From JACVRW01 sp963757815 (GTDB lineage: Bacteria > Actinomycetota > Thermoleophilia > Solirubrobacterales > Thermoleophilaceae), in assembly GCA_963757815.1 (NCBI GenBank), contig CAVWSN010000018.1:310001-374000 (forward strand): a DNA stretch of 64,000 bases, written 5' to 3'. The notes beneath the pieces are model-generated. The model saw only the letters and a list, made by a program, of their open reading frames with translations, had not been told where the DNA came from and did not search any database. A program made the translations under genes and the position numbers. Shown in pieces: positions 8,392 to 17,637 of this stretch. Within the stretch, counting starts at the first letter, position 1. Every line of letters begins with the position of its first letter.

Positions 8392-10911
8392 GTGGCTGAA
8401 ACAAGCTCCGTGGCCTATGCCTCGCCGGTTTCCGGCGACGAACTGAAGCGCGCCGAGAAATTCGCGCGTGAACCCTTCGTGCTCGAAGGGGAGGACAGCT
8501 CGACGGCGCTCGCGCGCGGCAGCCCTCGCCGCATGGCACTCGACGCCTCCCTCGAGGAGATCGGACAGGGCCGCGAGGAGCCCTCGGTCGACTGGCGCCG
8601 CCAGTACTCGCTGATGCTCGGCCTGGAGCGCCTGCTCGCGGAGGAGGAGCCCCACCTCGTAGACGGCACGACGCTCTCGGCGCATCAGGTGGACGCCCTC
8701 TCCGGGACGCTGATCGCGCTCACGACCGAGCTCCAGCTGTCCCGCAACGGGCGCGGCGCTGCGACCCAGGATGAGCTCCACACCGGCGAGGTCGAGCTCG
8801 AGGGCGACGAGCTGCCCGAGGAGGAGCCGCTCGACTGGGATCCCGCCGAGGAGGCGGAAGAGGAGGCCGCCTCCGACGCCCACGTGGACGACCCGGGCGC
8901 CACCCGGCGCTTCTGGTTCGAGCACGCGACCGGTGCGGGCAAGACGGTGGCCGCACTCGGCTTCGTCGAGGCCTCGCGCACCGGCGGCATCCTCATCCTC
9001 ACCCACCGCCGCAACCTCGTGGACCAGTTCCTCGGCGAGCTGCGGGACAGGGGCTACAAGGAGCGCATCTCGCCGCCGCTCCTGAAGAACGGCGCCGGCG
9101 AGCCGCCCGCCGGCGGCCCGGTGACGGTCGAGACCTACCAGTGGTTCGTGCGCAACCCGGGCAAGATCTCGGACGCCTACACGATCGTGATCTGCGACGA
9201 GGCCCACACGGCGCTCGGCGAGAAGACGAGCGCGGCGATCCGCCAGTGGGTCGGCCCGGTGTTCGTCGGCATGACCGCGACCGGCGCGTTGATCGCCCGT
9301 CACGTCACCGATCTCTTCCCCACCCAGACCTCGCGCTTCGATCTCGCGCAGGCCGCGCGCCGCGGGGTGATCGCGCCGCTGCGCTGTGTGCGTATCCCGC
9401 CGGGGGTGGGCGTGCGCTCGATCTCCAAGGTGCCGCTGCGGCGCGGCGAGGTGGACCAGGACTTCGACCAGGAAGAGCTGGCCGCCCTGCTCGACCAGAC
9501 GCCGTTCAACGTCGCGGTGGCGGACCTCTACAAGACCCGCTTCAAGGATCTGCCCGGGGTCGTCTACTCGGCGGGCGTACGCCACGCCCATAACGTGGCC
9601 GAGGCGTTCCGCGAGGCCGGCATGAAGGCCAGGGCGGTCTCCGGTGAGACGCCCAAGCGCGAGCTCACGCGCATCCTCGCCGCCTACGAGCGCGGCGAGA
9701 TCGACGTGCTGGTCAACGCCCAGCTCCTCGCCGAGGGCTGGAACTCGCCGCGCGCGACGGTGTGCATGCACCTGGCGCCCACGGCGTCCAAGCGCGTCTA
9801 TCAGCAGCGGGTCGGCCGTGTCACGCGCCGGACTCCGGGCAAGGAGGCCGGCATCATCGTGGACTTCGTCCACCCGGCGACGCCGAACGACGACCCCGTC
9901 GTGACCCTCCACTCGCTGCTCGACCGCGACGTCTACCGCGGCGGTGCGATCGTCGTCGGCCCGGTGCGCCGCGGCCGCGGCAGGCGGCTGCGCGTCGAGC
10001 GCCGCGTGGTGCCGGTGACCGCCGATGAGGACCGGCGCGCCCAGGTCTTCGAGCGCGAGCTCTGGCGCATGGCCGTCGAGCACCTGACCTGGGGCCAGCA
10101 GCAGGCCTGGGCGATGCTCGCGGGCGCGCGGGTGGCGTCGAACAACTGGCGCCGGGCGAAGGCGATGCTCCACTTCGACTCGACCGGCGAGCTGAGGCGA
10201 ATCTTCCTCATCACCTGCCTGCGCCGCAACCGCAACACCCAGCTTCGCCTGCGCGCGCTCTCGGAGGTCGGCAATCTGCGCGATGCCGAGGCCTTCGACG
10301 ACGCCGTCGAGATCGTCGGCGGCTGGTCGCGCGACGAGCGCCGCGAGGGCGTCAAGCTGCTGCTGCAGGCGCTCACCGAGAAACAGATCGGGCGCCGCGA
10401 CCAGGCCGCGCGCTGGCTCTGGCACCTCGCCGAGTACTCGCGCGAGGTGCACGAGGAGTACGCCGTGCAGCGCTGGCCCGAGACCAAGCGCCTGCTCGGC
10501 CTGCTCGTGAACTCGGCCGGCGCGGCGCACGCCCGCAACGCCCGCCGGCTCGTGCAGGCGGCGCGCAAGCAGGACCGCAGGCTGTCGGCAGCGCTCCTCG
10601 CCGCGGCGCTGGCGCACACGCCCGAGGCGCAGCAGGTGCTGGACGGCGCGCGGATGCGGATGGCCCGCAAGCCAAGCGCGCTCGCCCGCGAGCTCCTGCG
10701 CAACTTCCCCAAGGGCAAGCGCAAGCGCGGCGGCCGCCGCCGGCGGCGCAAGGGCGGCGGGGATGCCGCCGAGGGCGCGGACGAGGCGGCGATCGTGCAG
10801 GCGCAGGAGACAAACGGGGACTCGCAGGAGCAGGACACCTCCGCGGAGCCGGATACCGATACGGCGGACTCGGACGAGCCGGACGACGCCGAAGAGCGCT
10901 CAGCGGCCTAG
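8392..10911 (+). CDS. SF2 DEAD/DEAH-box helicase with acidic insert and C-terminal helical region
   Basis: 839-residue superfamily 2 helicase, probably acting on DNA or RNA in the cytoplasm. The N-terminal 100 residues include LSAHQVDALSG, a Q-motif-like segment. An acidic stretch (about 120-170, many Glu/Asp) precedes motif I HATGAGKTVAAL (179-185). Motif II is ICDEAHTAL, motif III GMTATG, motif V AQLLAEGWNSPRA and motif VI QQRVGRVTRR. A C-terminal region of roughly 300 residues is predicted alpha-helical (repeated RRxRxxxLLLxALTxxQ-type segments), and the tail is first strongly basic (GKRKRGGRRRRRKG) then acidic. The GTG start is the first in frame after the leader. Exact substrate unknown. 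Confidence 0.85.
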   Translation: MAETSSVAYASPVSGDELKRAEKFAREPFVLEGEDSSTALARGSPRRMALDASLEEIGQGREEPSVDWRRQYSLMLGLERLLAEEEPHLVDGTTLSAHQVDALSGTLIALTTELQLSRNGRGAATQDELHTGEVELEGDELPEEEPLDWDPAEEAEEEAASDAHVDDPGATRRFWFEHATGAGKTVAALGFVEASRTGGILILTHRRNLVDQFLGELRDRGYKERISPPLLKNGAGEPPAGGPVTVETYQWFVRNPGKISDAYTIVICDEAHTALGEKTSAAIRQWVGPVFVGMTATGALIARHVTDLFPTQTSRFDLAQAARRGVIAPLRCVRIPPGVGVRSISKVPLRRGEVDQDFDQEELAALLDQTPFNVAVADLYKTRFKDLPGVVYSAGVRHAHNVAEAFREAGMKARAVSGETPKRELTRILAAYERGEIDVLVNAQLLAEGWNSPRATVCMHLAPTASKRVYQQRVGRVTRRTPGKEAGIIVDFVHPATPNDDPVVTLHSLLDRDVYRGGAIVVGPVRRGRGRRLRVERRVVPVTADEDRRAQVFERELWRMAVEHLTWGQQQAWAMLAGARVASNNWRRAKAMLHFDSTGELRRIFLITCLRRNRNTQLRLRALSEVGNLRDAEAFDDAVEIVGGWSRDERREGVKLLLQALTEKQIGRRDQAARWLWHLAEYSREVHEEYAVQRWPETKRLLGLLVNSAGAAHARNARRLVQAARKQDRRLSAALLAAALAHTPEAQQVLDGARMRMARKPSALARELLRNFPKGKRKRGGRRRRRKGGGDAAEGADEAAIVQAQETNGDSQEQDTSAEPDTDTADSDEPDDAEERSAA

Positions 10912-10973
10912 CGCGCTGCGCGCAGTGCGGTGCCTGCGCTTGGGTCCGGTCTGCGGCCGACGACGGCTGGGCA

Positions 10974-11037
10974 GGGGGACGTTTCTGGGCAACAGACCCG
11001 ACTTGCTGTCGTCACGCGACATTGAGTCGGGAACGTT
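10974..11037. repeat. REP-like palindrome between the helicase and the birA-tail remnant
   Basis: CCCGACT (10997-11003) pairs with AGTCGGG (11025-11031), and inside it TGTCG (11007-11011) pairs with CGACA (11017-11021), around a 5-base loop. The palindrome is bracketed by GACGTT (10978-10983) and AACGTT (11032-11037). No T-run follows, so it is not a typical terminator. The segment TGGGCAACAGACCC just before it resembles the core of the two repeats at 38.77 and 54.65 kb. Confidence 0.5.
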
Positions 11038-11043
11038 GGGTGG

Positions 11044-11121
11044 TTAGGCCAGCAGGTGGACCTCGCCCGCGTCGAGGGTCACGCGGCCGTGAGCGGTCTC
11101 GACAATCAATGCACCGTCGAG
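11044..11121 (-). pseudogene. Duplicated 3' end of birA (remnant)
   Basis: Twenty-five codons and a TAA stop encode LDGALIVETAHGRVTLDAGE then VHLLA. This matches the C-terminus of the birA gene at 18.8 kb (GGLIVETETGRVTLAAGEVH then LTPS). Hand alignment of the codons from LIVE to HL gives 43 of 57 identical bases. The upstream part of birA is absent; instead the frame runs into the end of the first HAF gene, whose TGA lies inside this remnant. It is either an old duplication or the regenerated target gene end of an insertion. Confidence 0.65.
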
Positions 11122-13044
11122 CCGATGATCCGGCCGCGATCGTCGATGTCGGTGGCGAACGACTCGCCGCGCGCTCCCGGGATCTTGATCGCGGTGAACC
11201 GCCCCTTGTCCAGCTTGAAGCCGTAGATCTGGAACTGGTCGTCGCGATAGGCGCCCACGATCTGGCCGCGGTTGTTGATGCCGTACGGCACCGGCCCTAT
11301 GGCGATGCCCGGCCGGCCTTGGGAAGGGGGGAGCGGGAGGATCGAGGGTCGTCACGGTGCCGTCCTGCCTCGCGCCGGAATCCGCGGAGCGTCCCTGCCG
11401 CGTCGAGGTAGTAGCCGGCCGTCTGGCCCCGGTCGTTGACGTCCACGACCGCGGTGGCGGCAGCGCCGGGGACGTCGATGTCGGTGAAGTTGCCGCGCCG
11501 GTCGCGCAGGAAGCCGTGTATTGCTCCTCCGGAATCGAAGTAGCGGCCGGCGATCCGGCCCGAGTTGTCGATTCCGGTGGGGAAGGTCGACGTGGCGCCG
11601 GGAACATCGATCCTCGTGAACCTGCCCCGCTCGAGCAGGAAGCCTCGGACGTCCCCGCTGCTGTCGTCGCCGGTCTCCGTATAGATGCCCACGATCTGCT
11701 CGTGATCGTTGATCCTGGCCACCTCGGTCTCCTCGGCGCCCGGGAAGTCGATCTGGGTGAAACGGCCGCGCCTGTCGCGGAGGAAGCCGTGGGACCTGGC
11801 GGGCGTTGCCGACGGCTCGACGTAGGTGCCCACGATCTCGCCGCGCCGGCCAATGCCGGTCGGGAGGGTCTGGGAGACGGCACCGGGGGCATCGAAGGTG
11901 GTGAATTCCCCGCGCGTGCTCCGGAGGTAGCCGCTGATGGCGAGGTCGTAGTCGCCGACGAGCCGCCCGCGATCGTCGATGTCGTTGACGCCGGCGTCTC
12001 CGCCGATCGCCCCGGGGACGTCGACGTCCGTGAACTCGCCCCCGTCCGATACGAAGCCCTTGTAGATGAAGTCAGGGGCCTCGCGGTGGGCGCCCGCCAG
12101 CTGGCCGCGGTTGTTGATCCCGAACACCACGGTATCGCCGGCGCCGGGGAAGTCGATCGTGGTGATGGTGCCGTCGGTGTCGCGGAGGAAGCCGTGGAAT
12201 TTCGCGGCGGCGTCGATGTAGGTCCCCACGATCCGGCCGGTGTCGTCGATGTCGAGGGCGAGCGTCACCGTGGCCCCAGAGACATCGATGGTGGTGATGT
12301 CGCCATTCGCTGTCGCGCAGGAAGCCGCGAGGCGTGCCCGTCGCGATCGAGATACTGGCCCACGATCTGCCCGCGATTGTTGATCCCGAAAGGCCGCGTC
12401 TGCGAGGCGCCCGGGATGTCGATCTTCCGGAAGCCGCGCTTGTCCAGCACGAAGCCGTGCTCGAAGAACTGGGCAGCCGTGTCGCGCTCGTGCGGTGTAG
12501 GTCCCGACCATCTGTCCGCGCGCGCGTTGGTCCTCCAGACGACGGTTCCCTTGGCGCCGGGGAAGTCGATCTGCCTGAAGCCGCGCTTGCTCCGCAGGAA
12601 GCCGTGGACGTCTCCGCCGGGCATCGCGGTAGGAGCCCACGATCCGGCCGCGGCCATCGGCGCCGGTGGCGGACGTGTCCTCGGCCCCCGGCGCGTCGAT
12701 CGTGGTGAAGCCGCGAGCGTCGCGCAGGAAGCCGTGCCCGCGGTTTGCGCCGGCGCCGACGTCATCGGAACCTCGGGTGGCCGCGCGAGCGAAGGCGCTG
12801 GGGCTTGGCGTGCCCGTTTCGCTCGCGCCGCGCGGGCGCAGGCGGAGATGCCGTGGCGCCGAAGCCGAGCATGCTGTCGGGGCCAAGCAGCTGGGTTGGT
12901 GCGACTGCGGCGGACGCGGAAGCCGCCACCGTGAGCGCCGCAAGAATCAGCGCGACGGAGAGCGCGGCAGCCATCGCGGCCAACGGGCGCCGAGTCGGAG
13001 CGCGAGTGATTCAGCGAGGTGATCCGGTCCCGTTCGTGGCTCAT
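11106..13044 (-). CDS. Secreted HAF-repeat protein 1 (about 12 repeats, several frameshifts)
   Basis: Last gene of the HAF operon. A signal peptide is visible as LAAMAAALSVALILAALTVA with ASASA (about 12,985-12,930), reached from the ATG at 13044 through one indel. The rest consists of tandem repeats of about 45 residues with the pattern HGFLRDRRGRFTxIDxPGA then IDDRGRIVGxYxD, the HAF repeat (TIGR02913, probable extracellular repeat). I count about 12 copies; the block from 12,290 to 11,340 is uninterrupted. Twelve copies is twice the six of the sister proteins, suggesting a double beta-propeller. The stop lies within the duplicated birA tail. Function of HAF proteins is not established. Several frame breaks, for example near 12,300, 12,500 and 12,640, look like indels. 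Confidence 0.75.
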
Positions 13045-13087
13045 ACGTGCCCTATTCGCGGAAGGGCGGCTCCGTTTGGTTCACTCC

Positions 13088-14417
13088 CTAGCGCACGAAC
13101 TCGATCTCGGGATAGGCCGTGGAGGGCCCGTCGAGCAGCTGGTTGTCGCGGTGTCGCAGGTGAAGGTCGAAGAACGCGGCGACATAGGCGCGCTGAGCGG
13201 CTATCGAGCGGTCGGGGTCGATCGTTCCGATGAAGGGCTCGACGGTCCCGGGCGGGAGGCCGAGCGCGCGGGCGATCTGGGGCAAGCCGACCTGGAGGTC
13301 TGAGAAGCTGCCGTGCTCGCTCTGCCGCAGCGTGATGTCGAGCTTCCAGCCCCGCTGGTTCGACCAGAACTCCCCCCAGCTGGGATCGCCGGCGGGAGGC
13401 GGGTCGGTGCTGAGGTGGTTGTGGCGCGCGTTCCCGAACAGCATGAACGGGCGGTCGAGTCCGCGCCTCACGACCTCGCCGGGCAGATACGGCCAGTCCT
13501 CGCTGATGCCGAGACCGTGGGCCATCGTCCCGTCCAGGTTGACGCCGGCGTCGATGCGCCGGTCGCCGACCATCGACTCGCCGGCGGTGTAGCCGCCGTA
13601 GGAGTAGCCGAACATGCCGAGGTGGCGGAGGTCGAGCGCGCCACGCAGCCCGCGTGGCAACCGGCGCCGCTCGGCATCCGGGTTTCGACCGCGATCGAGC
13701 TCGGCCAGCCGATCGAGCACCAGCCGGGTGTCGGCCACGCGGGCGTCGATCGCCTGCTTGAAGACCACCCTCAGCACCTTCGGGTCGCCGCTTTGAACCT
13801 CCGCGCCCTGACGCGCCAACCGGCCGTCGGGGAACTCGACCACCGGCGCCTCGTAGGTGTGATCAAAGGACACCACGACGTAACCGCGGCTGGCGAGATC
13901 CTCGATGAGAGCCGTGTTCTCCTCGCGAGACGCACCGAACCCGGGCGAGAACAACACCACCGGCCAGTCCCGAGCGCGGCGGCCGGGCGGACGGGCCACG
14001 GGCGCGGCCTCTCGCGAGTGTGCGCGGGCTCGCGCCAGATCGACGGACCCCGGCGCCAGGTTGGTCGGGGGCGCGGCGAGGCTCTCCTCGAGCGACGCCT
14101 GCCTCCGCCGGGGAGAACCAGCGGCTGCGCGGGTAGCGCTCGGCGTCCGGTGCCGGGTACGTGACAGTGGCCATCAGCTCCCGCGCTCGATCCGGCAACC
14201 ACGGATCCCGCCGGTCGTCGTCGATCAGGTGCAGCGTCGTGCGACCGATCTCATACGGTCCCGTCGGCTCGGGCAGGGTGGGTGTGAACAACGCCCCCGG
14301 CGGCGACGCCGTCCCGATCGGCGCCGACGCGGCCGTGGCAAGCACGGCGAGCACGATCGCGAGCGCGAGCGCCGCGAGTCTGCTACGGCACACGCGTGTG
14401 CTGTCGAGGACCGTCAT
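13088..14417 (-). CDS. Secreted alpha/beta hydrolase, PAF-acetylhydrolase/dienelactone-hydrolase-like (one frameshift)
   Basis: Predicted exported esterase or lipase of about 440 residues embedded in the HAF operon. The signal peptide (MTVLDSTRVCRSRLAALALA) closely resembles that of HAF protein 3. After one frame break near 14,100 the catalytic domain reads DWPVVLFSPGFGASREE (oxyanion-hole region), YVVVSFDHTYEAPVVEFPDG, and the nucleophile elbow HLGMFGYSYGGYTA (Ser in GYSYGG), with SEHGSFSD as the likely catalytic His region. This is the pattern of the platelet-activating-factor acetylhydrolase group. Its ATG overlaps the stop of HAF gene 2 as ATGA, so the two are translationally coupled. Substrate unknown. 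Confidence 0.8.
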
Positions 14418-15357
14418 TGCTCACCGCCAGGAGACCCGAACTGGATGAAGAGGCCCCGGGGAAGGGGATGACGATCTGGCCGCGGTCGTTGATGTCCGCG
14501 GCGGTGGTGCCCGGTCCGGCCGGCGGATCGATGGTCGTGTAGACCCCGTCGTCGAGCAGATAGGCGTGCAGCCCTTGGGCGTCGGCGTACTGGCCCACGA
14601 TCTGGCCGCGGTTGTTGATCGCGAAGGGCACGGTCGCCGTAAAGCCCGGAGTGCCCGTCGACGTCGACTGCCCTGGGGGATCGATCGTGGTGAAGACGCC
14701 TTGCGCAGCCGAAAGCCGGTGACGTTCTCCCGCTTGAGCTCGCATCTTGGTAGCACGTCATCGCTGAACGGCTTGCCCGCGACCGTGGATCGAGTTCGGT
14801 GGGACTGTGCCGTCGGCGTCGGGCGCGGCGTCGCCGTAGAAGCCCACGACCTCGCCGCGGTTGTTGATGTCGTGGGCCTGGGTGACGAAGGCGTCGGGGA
14901 CGTCGATCCGCCTGATATCTCCATCGGGCTCGCGCAGGAAGCTGCCGCCGACGCCGTTGGGTCGGGCGGGGTCCGCGTAGAAACCCACGACGCGGCCGCG
15001 GTCGTTGATGCCGAGGGGGAGCGTGCTCGAGGCGCCGGGGACGTCGAATCTGGTGAAGCGGCCGCGCTTGTCACGGAGAAAGCCGTGAGGCGGCGACCCA
15101 GCGCCGGCGTCATATGAACCCACGGTCTGGCCCCGGTTGTTGATTGCGACGTGGACGGTCCTCCCGGGGCTCTCGGGAACATCCGCGAGGGCGGAGAAGA
15201 CGCCCTTGCGCAGCAGGAGATTGCCGCTCGCGCCGGGCTGCGCAGACGCCGAGCCCGCCACGCCGAGCAGCGCGAGAGCGAGGGCGGCCGCAACGACCGT
15301 GATCAGGTGGCGAGGGATGCTTGTCACGGTGAGTGGGGTCATGCCGGTTCGGATCAC
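14414..15357 (-). CDS. Secreted HAF-repeat protein 2 (5 recognisable repeats, frameshifted)
   Basis: Starts at GTG 15357 directly after the HAF gene 3 stop (TGAGTG). The signal peptide lies at HLITVVAAALALALLGVAGS with cleavage near ASAQP. Five HAF repeats are visible, for example HGFLRDKRGRFTRFDVPGA with INDRGRVVGFYADP. A break near 14,750 leaves space for a damaged sixth. The last repeat ends in INDRGQIVIPFPG, a variant also seen in HAF 4, and, after a second frame change, the protein ends GSPGGEQ with its stop overlapping the hydrolase start. Predicted extracellular or surface-exposed; function unknown. Confidence 0.78.
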
Positions 15358-16519
15358 TCAGAGATCACCGGACTGTCCACGTAGCAGGAGATTCCCGCTC
15401 GTCGCACGCGGTGTTTGGTGCCGCCGGTCGGAGCTCGACGTCGCACGGGGGTTCTCATACAGGCCCACGATCTGACCGTGGTCGTTGAGGCCGGTGACCA
15501 GGGTCCTGGGCGCCCCCGGAAAGTCGATCGGGGTGAAGCGTCCGTTGACGCCCCTACGAAGCACGAACCCGCGGAACCCCGCCACCGGATACGCCTCGGT
15601 GGGCGTCAGCGTGAAGCCGGAGATCCGGCCGCGGTCGTTGATCCCGACGGGCGCAGTGAACGGGACGCCCGGCGCGTCGAAGGTCGTGTATCGACCCTTG
15701 TTCATCAGGAAGCCGTGGGCCCTCCCCGCCGCCAGATCGTCAGCGTCGCCGTAAGCGCCTACGATCTGGCCGCGGTTGTTGATGCCGTAGGCCATGGTTG
15801 TCGCGGCCCCTGGGGGCTCGATTGGGGTGAACCGGCCCTCGCTCCAAAGGAAGGCGTTGTCCGTCCCGTTGCCGCTCGGGGTCGAGGTAGGCGCCCACCA
15901 CCTGCCCCTGATCGTTGATGCCGAACGCTCCGGTCATGCCAGCATCGGGGAAGTCGATCCGGGTCACGTTTCCGCGGTCCAACAGAAACCCGTGCGTCTT
16001 GGCGCCCGGACCCTTCACGAGCGGGGTGTTCTCGCTGTAGATGCCGACGACCTGGCGGCGGTTGTTGATGCCGACGGCCCAGGCCGACTGGGCGCCCGGG
16101 ATCCTGATGGTCGTGAACCGGCCCGCCCGGTCCCGCATGAATGCCTGCTCGCTGGCGCCGTCGAAGTATCTACCGACGATGTGGCCGCGATCGTTGATGT
16201 CATAGGGCAGGGTCTCGAGGCGGGCCTCCGGCGCATCGAAAGCCGTGAAGCGACCCTTGTCCAGGACGAAGCCGGGCGCCGGGGTGCGAGGGGCGTAGAC
16301 GAACCCACCGGCGGAGCCGGCTGGTGCCTTCCCGCGGCGAGACGTCTCCGGGCCGAAGTCAGAGTCGAGCACGCCGGCTAGTCCCATCGACGCCGTCGCC
16401 CGCGGCGCCGCGGACCCGGCGGGCGCCGACGTGGCCGCGGCCAGGACGGCGAGCACGACCGCCACAGCGAGGGCCGCCAGCGTGCGACGGCGGATGCGAG
16501 GGCTGTCGAGGAGCATCAT
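15358..16519 (-). CDS. Secreted HAF-repeat protein 3 (6 repeats, one frameshift)
   Basis: The signal peptide MMLLDSPRIRRRTLAALAVA is followed by a linker and six HAF repeats of 40-45 residues (for example AFMRDRAGRFTTIRIPGA with INNRRQVVGIYSEN, and HGFLMNKGRYTTFDAPG with INDRGRISGF). One frame break near 15,875 separates repeats 3 and 4. Six copies fit a closed six-bladed beta-propeller, an inference from repeat number and strand-like pattern. The start overlaps the stop of HAF gene 4 (ATGATG), indicating translational coupling. The signal peptide is strikingly similar to that of the hydrolase two genes downstream. Confidence 0.82.
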
Positions 16520-17637
16520 TCCGCACCCCCTTGTGGCGGGCAGGTGCTGCCGTCGGTCGTGCCGGGGGCGGGGATGAGGATCTGGTCCCGGTCGTTGAGG
16601 CCGAAGGCGGCGGTGTCGCACCTGTCCGGCGCGTCGATCCGCTTCAGCGGCGGCGGTCGAGCTGGAAGCTGCGCAGCTTCGGTGTCGCGTCGAGGTAGCG
16701 CCCGACGATTCGGCCGCGGTCGTTGATCTCGCTGGCCTCGGAGTGAAGAGCGCCCGGCGGGTGGATGGTCGTGAACTCGCCGTCGTCCCACTTCCACGCG
16801 CGAAGCGTTCCCGCGTCGTCGCCGTAGCTGCCCACGAGCCGGCCGCGGTCGTCGATGCCGACGACCCTCGTCCCGTTCATGCCGGGCGTGTCCGTCGCGC
16901 CCGGATGGTCGATCGTGGCGACGACGCCGCGGCGCAACACGAAGCCGTGCTGAGCCCCGGCCCCGTCCGTGTAATTGCCCACGATCGCACCGCGGTTGTT
17001 GATCTCGTAGGGCGCTGTGGTGATGGCGCCGGGGACGTCAAACTTCGTGATGGCGCCCCCTGTCCCAGACGAAGCCGTGGACCGGGCCGGTCTCGCCTGT
17101 GACGGGGTCGACGGTCGCGTCCGGCGCCACCCAGCCCCCCACGACCTGGCCGAGGTCGTTGATCCCGAAGGGCGCCGTGGCCATCGCGCCGGGAACGTCA
17201 ATCCTGGCGACGCGCCCGTTCTTCATGAGGAAGCCGCGGATCCGCGGCGTCCCGTCGGAGTCGTCGGCATATACGCCCGCGATCTGGCCGCGGTTGTTGT
17301 TGCGGACGTGCACGGTCTGGAGCGCGCCGGGCACGTCCGGCAGCGGCCGGAAGACTCCCCTGTCGAGCAGAAGGCCGCCGTCCGACGAGCCGACGGGCGG
17401 CCGCCCCATTCGGGCCGCCTGTGCGCGCGCCGCCTGGGGGCGGAGCTCGAGCTCAGGCAGGACGCGAGGACCGAGGCTCAGGCGGGGCTTCGCCGCGCCG
17501 AGTGCCTGCGTCGAGGACGCGGACCCCACCGCCGCGCCGGCGGACGCCGACGCGACCACTAGCGCGGCGAGCACGATCGCCGCGACGATGGCTAGGAGTC
17601 CGCGGCGGCGAGTGCTAGTGCCGGTGCCCGGCGTCAT
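16516..17637 (-). CDS. Secreted HAF-repeat protein 4 (6 repeats, two frameshifts)
   Basis: MTPGTGTSTRRRGLLAIVAA begins a signal peptide (hydrophobic core to ASASAGAA). A linker rich in Arg, Pro and Ala leads to six HAF repeats, for example GFLMKNGRVARIDVPGA with INDLGQVVGGW, and HGFVLRRGVVATIDHPGA with IDDRGRLVGSYGDDAG. Breaks occur near 17,055 and 16,650. The final repeat ends LNDRDQILIPAPG and the chain stops at PPQGGAE. The ATG overlaps the HAF gene 5 stop as ATGA. Function unknown; predicted to be exported. Confidence 0.82.

Noticed and set aside
8086..10617. A long minus-strand frame (843 codons) opposite the helicase gene.
   Set aside because: It is the antisense shadow of a well-supported helicase with all SF2 motifs; the minus-strand product is low-complexity Arg/Ala/Leu sequence.
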